A stretch of 64,000 bases of DNA from Albifimbria verrucaria (Eukaryota > Ascomycota > Sordariomycetes > Hypocreales > Stachybotryaceae): the NCBI GenBank assembly GCA_020081605.1, contig JAHREC010000013.1, positions 4,030,001-4,094,000 on the forward strand. Reading direction: 5' to 3'. Made by a program: the position numbers and the translations under genes. Position 1 is the first letter of the stretch; every line of letters begins with the position of its first letter. The notes beneath the pieces were generated by a model. It was not told the origin of the DNA, ran no database searches, and saw only the letters and a program-made list of their open reading frames with translations. Positions 60,094 to 64,000 of this stretch are shown in pieces.

Positions 60094-61727
60094 TTACTCA
60101 AGCCGCAGGATCCAGCCATCGGCGAGCGTTTTGCCACTTCCACCCTGACCACCCAGAATAACAATACCGTTCTCTTCCAGATCACCCATAGGAGCGCTCG
60201 CAGCCCACCCTCTTGGTGAAGGGCGCCCTCATCTTTTCATCGTCATACGGGCCCATTTCCAACTTGGACCACTTTCCTTCTCCGGTCTTTCGGCCGACAG
60301 CCTGCAGCATGGCAGCTGTAAAGCTTGCAGGCGTCATGCCCAGTGGGGACCTGGAAGGCCCAGACGTCGTCGTGGAAGCTGGCGCCGTTGGGGTCGGAGC
60401 TTGGTGAGCTCTCGCCCATGGAAAGGACTAGGAATTCCCGGCCTCCGCCGTTGTTGATGGCTTCAAGCGAGGCGCCACTGCGAGGCGCGGGCCAAGCTTG
60501 AACGGGCTCGAGAGGAATTTCAGTGGAGGACGCATCGGGGTTATCCTCAATGATGCTCTGCCAGCCGCCGCGTGCATGAATGGACATCTCGCCTCGGGTC
60601 ACACGGTCATCGAACATTTCTACTTCGAGGTGCAGGAAATCAAGGCGGCCGCCGAGCTCCTGCTCTCCATCAAAACCGCCGAATCTGAACAAACGGCTCT
60701 TGCTAATGCAGATGGCTGCGCCGGACCTGGCTGGCTCTGGCGCGGAAGGCATTTCCGTCCATGTTCTCGTTCGGACGTCGAAAGCCCAGATATCGTTGGT
60801 GCGTTCACCGCCGGCCAAGACACCGCCATGGACGATGAAGGTGCCGTAGCCCTCTGCTTCTTGGTCAACGGCATCTTCTGCTACATTGCCAACAATGGGG
60901 TCTTGGGAATGCCGGTCTTGGAGATATCGCCAATGGCCCACTCCTGCCAGGTCATGACGGACTTCTTCCGAGGGGAGGAGCAAAGTCGCGGGGACGATCA
61001 GTGGCAGTGGCACAGTGGTGACTGCGCGCAGGAGGGTAGAGAACAATGCTGCCGCCCGGTATGGCGGGGCAGGGTCATGATGCGTCCATGTTCGGGTGCG
61101 AACGTCAAAGATCCAGACACGACCAGCTTCCTCGAGAGGTTTGGAGTCTTCGGCGGCGCGACCGCCGAAGACGAAAATGCGACTTCCAATGACGGCAGTA
61201 GCATGACCAACTCGGGCTTGAGGCACGTCGCCCATTTCGATTGAAGTGGCGCGCTGCTTGCCCTTGCTCTCAGCAGGGCTTGGGGTTGGAGACCCCGACT
61301 CCAACGGGACCTCGTCAAGGTCCTTCTCCGCGACATCCGGCGCCACATCGTCTGCGCGCGCCGCTACAGCATCGGGTACGGCAGCGACGGCCTTGATTCT
61401 GTAGTAGTCGGCGGCAGCAGCGCTGAAGGGCAGAGTAACCACATGCACGTCGTTGTCGGTAGGCTCGCGGCCGTTCGTTTCGCCGCCGAAGATGTATGCA
61501 GACCCAGAGATGACATCGAGGGAGTGGGAAGACCGGGGAAGTCGAGGGATGTCGATGCGTTCCCAGGTGCCCTTCATGGCGCTGGACTTGGCCTTGGGCG
61601 ACAACAAGGACGGCATCTGCAGCGTGGGCATCTGGATTGCCGGCATGTGTGGCATGGCGGGGACGTTCTGCTGAACATTGTCGATGAGGTCAGCCGTCCG
61701 GCGCCTGATCATGGTGAATGACTCCAT
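60094..61727 (-). CDS. Kelch-repeat beta-propeller protein
   Basis: Function unknown; Kelch propellers bind protein partners. Single exon from 61727 (MESFTMIRRRTADLI), about 545 residues. Met/Pro-rich repeats (MPHMPAIQMPTLQMPSLLSP) precede Kelch units: SAYIFGGETNGREPTDNDVH, HATAVIGSRIFVFGGRAAED, GTFIVHGGVLAGGERTNDIW, SRLFRFGGFDGEQELGG, DDVWAFQVP and GIVILGGQGGSGKTLADGWI, each with the Gly-Gly pair and a following Trp or Asp. Between about 61060 and 60930 the frame shifts three times and returns to phase; the middle part reads TWQEWAIGDISKTGIPK. Near 60345 (GGG) and 60200 two more shifts occur. The protein then ends GWILRLE at 60094, 217 bp from the complex I gene stop. Confidence 0.85.
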
Positions 61728-63166
61728 GCTGTCGGAAGCTGGAACTAGCTACGGAGCGGGAGATGGAGAGGGAGAGAGGGAACGGATGAGGAGGAGCAGA
61801 TGTTCAGGTTGCGAGTTAATTGGACAGCGGCAAAGGAAGCATGAGCTCGGAAGCTGACAGCTGACTGGACGCAGGTCAGTAGCAGGGATGACGTAGCGAG
61901 CGCAAGTTGAGCTCCAGAGAGCTTGGATGCTATACGAGAGAGGGAGGGTTGGAGGAGATGGATGAAGAGAAGAGTTGCCAATGGGGAAAAGAATAAAACT
62001 CAGTGATGCATCCATGAATTGCCAGGTTCGTACGGCACCGTCGTCTGAGCCACAGCTGCGGACCTGGACCAACTGGTGATCATGATGATCGAGAAGTTAC
62101 ATGCTGACGACGCCTAGGGTCAATCTCTGCCCAGCCCCTCTAGGCCCATCCGGCCCTGTAACGAAACCCCCACAGCTCCTGTACAGGAGGAGAGCTGCAC
62201 ACCTACCTATATTTAGCGCCTGCAACGGTCGCCCACGCGAGCGCCCTGGTGGCAGGGAAACGGAAAGGGAAACGGAGGAGCCAATACAGTTGATGATGGC
62301 CAGTGGATGGATGGGTCGACAAAGTGTGCGCCCTGTTTGAGGGTCGCCCAGCCTGTTGTTGTTCCCCAGGGTTGGTTGTTAAGCACATGTCACAGCAACA
62401 TTGATTGAGTAGGCGGTTTTAGGAACAAGCCAGCTCTTCGTCTGATCATTTTACAACCCCACGTTTCGTCTATTAATTGATATTAATTAGTCTACCACCT
62501 TTCACCATTGCTCAAGTAGTCGTAGTTGCAGTAATTACCACTAACTTTTGACTAGTCTGATGCTCTGAGGGCCGGCCCAAGCTTCTCTCCGCTTGCGCCG
62601 TAGAGAGCTTTGAATGGCAGATAGCCAGCGTGCAGACAATGACAATATAACCCATGTTGTAGCCTCCACACACCACATACGACCATATCTACTAGAAAAT
62701 TCAGGATCCCGTCCGCTCTCCCAGGAAAACCTAGTAAGAGGCAGATTAGTAGCTGGGTCGGTGACGACCAGCGAACACCGGCTGTTGTATGTTTACATTT
62801 TTGCCCGTCTGGGCTAATCCTTAGTCTCCTCTCCACTACCCACTAGACATGAAGCCCGCTTGAATCCTTTGATGTTGCTGTTTTCACTCGTGCAGTGCTT
62901 CACATCACCAGGTATGCTTCCCATTTTGCAAGCCTCTTCATCGAGTGCACATACACGTAGCCGTTTATACGCAACGCAGTGGTGCTTGAATAGGCAACAG
63001 ACTTCCGTTTCTACCACGCCGATTCGGCCCCACTTCTGCTCCGAACATCCACAGCAATCGTGCCCCTCCATCCATCAATCCCTCCCTTGCCTTGCGATTT
63101 TCTTCCCTGTTCTGCCGCATCAATGCCTACCTCTGACTGACCCTTGTGGGAGAGGCCGTCATACAT
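61728..63166. other. Intergenic spacer between divergent genes
   Basis: Upstream of the Kelch gene (-) and the zinc-cluster factor (+). Nothing coding is seen. The Kelch-proximal 200 bp is purine-rich on +, consistent with a CT-rich leader on -. Confidence 0.5.
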
Positions 63167-64000
63167 ATGGACAGTTATAGACAGCGGCAGCGGGCGAGCC
63201 GGGTCGTAGAGAGGAGCGCAAACGAGCCACCCGCGCGTGAGTTATTGCCCACACTCCTCCCCTGCACATCGCCGGCAACCGAACCCAGCACTGACCCGCA
63301 TATATCTCGAAGCTGTAATGATTGTCGCCGGCAGAAGGAAAAGTGCGACGGAGGTGTCCCGTGCAGACGATGCTCTCGATTGGGTCGAAGGTGTGAGTTC
63401 TCTGCACCGGTTGCCGATGAGAGAAGCCACGCCGGAACTTCTGCCAACGTAAATTCAGAGACCACCTCGAGGTAGGGGCTATGATCTCATCTTTCCTTGG
63501 AAGTCATCATCGCTGATATCTGAGAGGGGTCCGGCATTACATCAGTATTCATCAGATCTTTCAAAGCGCCTAGAGTACTTGGAGCGAATTGCACGGAGTG
63601 TAGCTGGGAATGATACACCTTTAGATCTGCAATCCTTGAAGAACCTAGCCGACGATACAGGGGGACAACGCGGCTCTGCACTTACAGCAGTGTCGTCTCA
63701 AAGCTCGGATTTTGATGGCGTTGATGAAAAGTTTAGCATGCAACCGCTGCAGGACAATATCACACGTGAGACCAGCACTGTGTCCCAGTGTTTGAGCCAA
63801 ACTGATGATTGACAACCTATAGACTATTCAGGAGAGTTCTCCCATTGGAACTTCTCAATGCGCATCAAGGACTGGATTGAGAAGACGGCACCGAACCATG
63901 GCTCAAATGCAAGTGCCTCTTGCACAGATCGATATCATATGCTCACGAAACTGACTATGCTCATAGCAACAAAAGACTTTGTTCAAAGAGTACTATCGGC
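63167..64000 (+). CDS. Zn2Cys6 fungal transcription factor (3' end outside window)
   Basis: Binuclear zinc-cluster DNA-binding protein. The start at 63167 (MDSYRQRQRASRVV) leads to C-x2-C-x6-C-x5-C-x2-C-x6-C at about 63317-63397 (SCNDCRRQKEKC, then CRRCSRLGRRC), preceded by a disordered stretch. A linker with a coiled segment (SSDLSKRLEYLERIARSV) follows. Then the conserved region THYSGEFSHWNFSMRIKDWI leads to QQKTLFKEYYR, typical of regulators of this class. Introns: a probable one starting at 63474 (gtaggg) and ending about 63527, 63766-63822 (GTGAGA...TAG), and 63909-63966 with a GC donor (gcaagt). The splice across the last yields the expected FKEYYR motif. The target genes are unknown. 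Confidence 0.88.

Noticed and set aside
1..64000. Gene decay or repeat-induced point mutation as cause of the broken frames
   Set aside because: Essential genes are affected (complex I subunit, Wee1 kinase, dCMP deaminase). The changes are missing bases rather than C-to-T transitions; only the TGA at 15073 could fit a transition.

Overview
The window is nuclear DNA of a filamentous ascomycete, most likely a Sordariomycete. The evidence is short (47-150 bp) GT-AG introns with CTAAC-type branch sites, and a gene set typical of Pezizomycotina: 24 kDa complex I subunit, GH72 glucanosyltransferase, GT90 glycosyltransferase, Zn2Cys6 regulator, GTS1-type ArfGAP. Taggtaggt-type simple repeats in the spacers also fit. 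A species cannot be named from the sequence.

Layout. 1-6450: 3' part of a very long acidic, disordered protein gene (+). 7010-7742: small secreted protein with repeated Tyr motifs between dibasic sites (+). 8595-9228: ribosomal protein eL22 (+), tail to tail with a mitochondrial carrier (9484-10569, -). 11771-17087: large disordered serine-rich protein (-). 20322-20686: small PPxY membrane protein (-). 21927-22325: TFIIH subunit TFB5 (+), tail to tail with a dienoyl-CoA isomerase (22452-23361, -). 23957-25453: GPI-anchored GH72 glucanosyltransferase (-). 28744-31795: Osh3-type oxysterol-binding protein (-). 33960-34280: possible small spliced gene (+). 35297-37493: ArfGAP-UBA protein (+), tail to tail with a GT90 glycosyltransferase (37633-38988, -). 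42953-43024: tRNA-Glu(CTC) (+). 43471-44719: dCMP deaminase (+). 48569-51874: Wee1-type kinase (+). 53138-54700: FAD-dependent oxidoreductase (+), tail to tail with a 4-coumarate-CoA-ligase-like enzyme (55059-56955, -). 58831-59876: complex I 24 kDa subunit (+), tail to tail with a Kelch protein (60094-61727, -). 63167-64000: 5' part of a Zn2Cys6 transcription factor (+).

The content is mostly housekeeping: translation, TFIIH repair/transcription, respiration, fatty-acid oxidation, nucleotide metabolism, cell-cycle control, lipid and vesicle traffic, and cell wall. There is no obvious operon-like or secondary-metabolite cluster. The oxidoreductase/CoA-ligase pair and the secreted repeat protein are the accessory-looking parts.

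A dominant feature is that most long genes change reading frame several times. Where the repair can be read, one or two bases are missing, mostly from C or G runs of 3-6. The protein family continues cleanly in the next frame. I read this as systematic homopolymer under-calling in the sequence, not as decay or programmed frameshifting. CDS spans below therefore cover the whole inferred gene, and frame breaks are listed. The most interesting biological candidate is the secreted, dibasic-punctuated repeat protein at 7010-7742.
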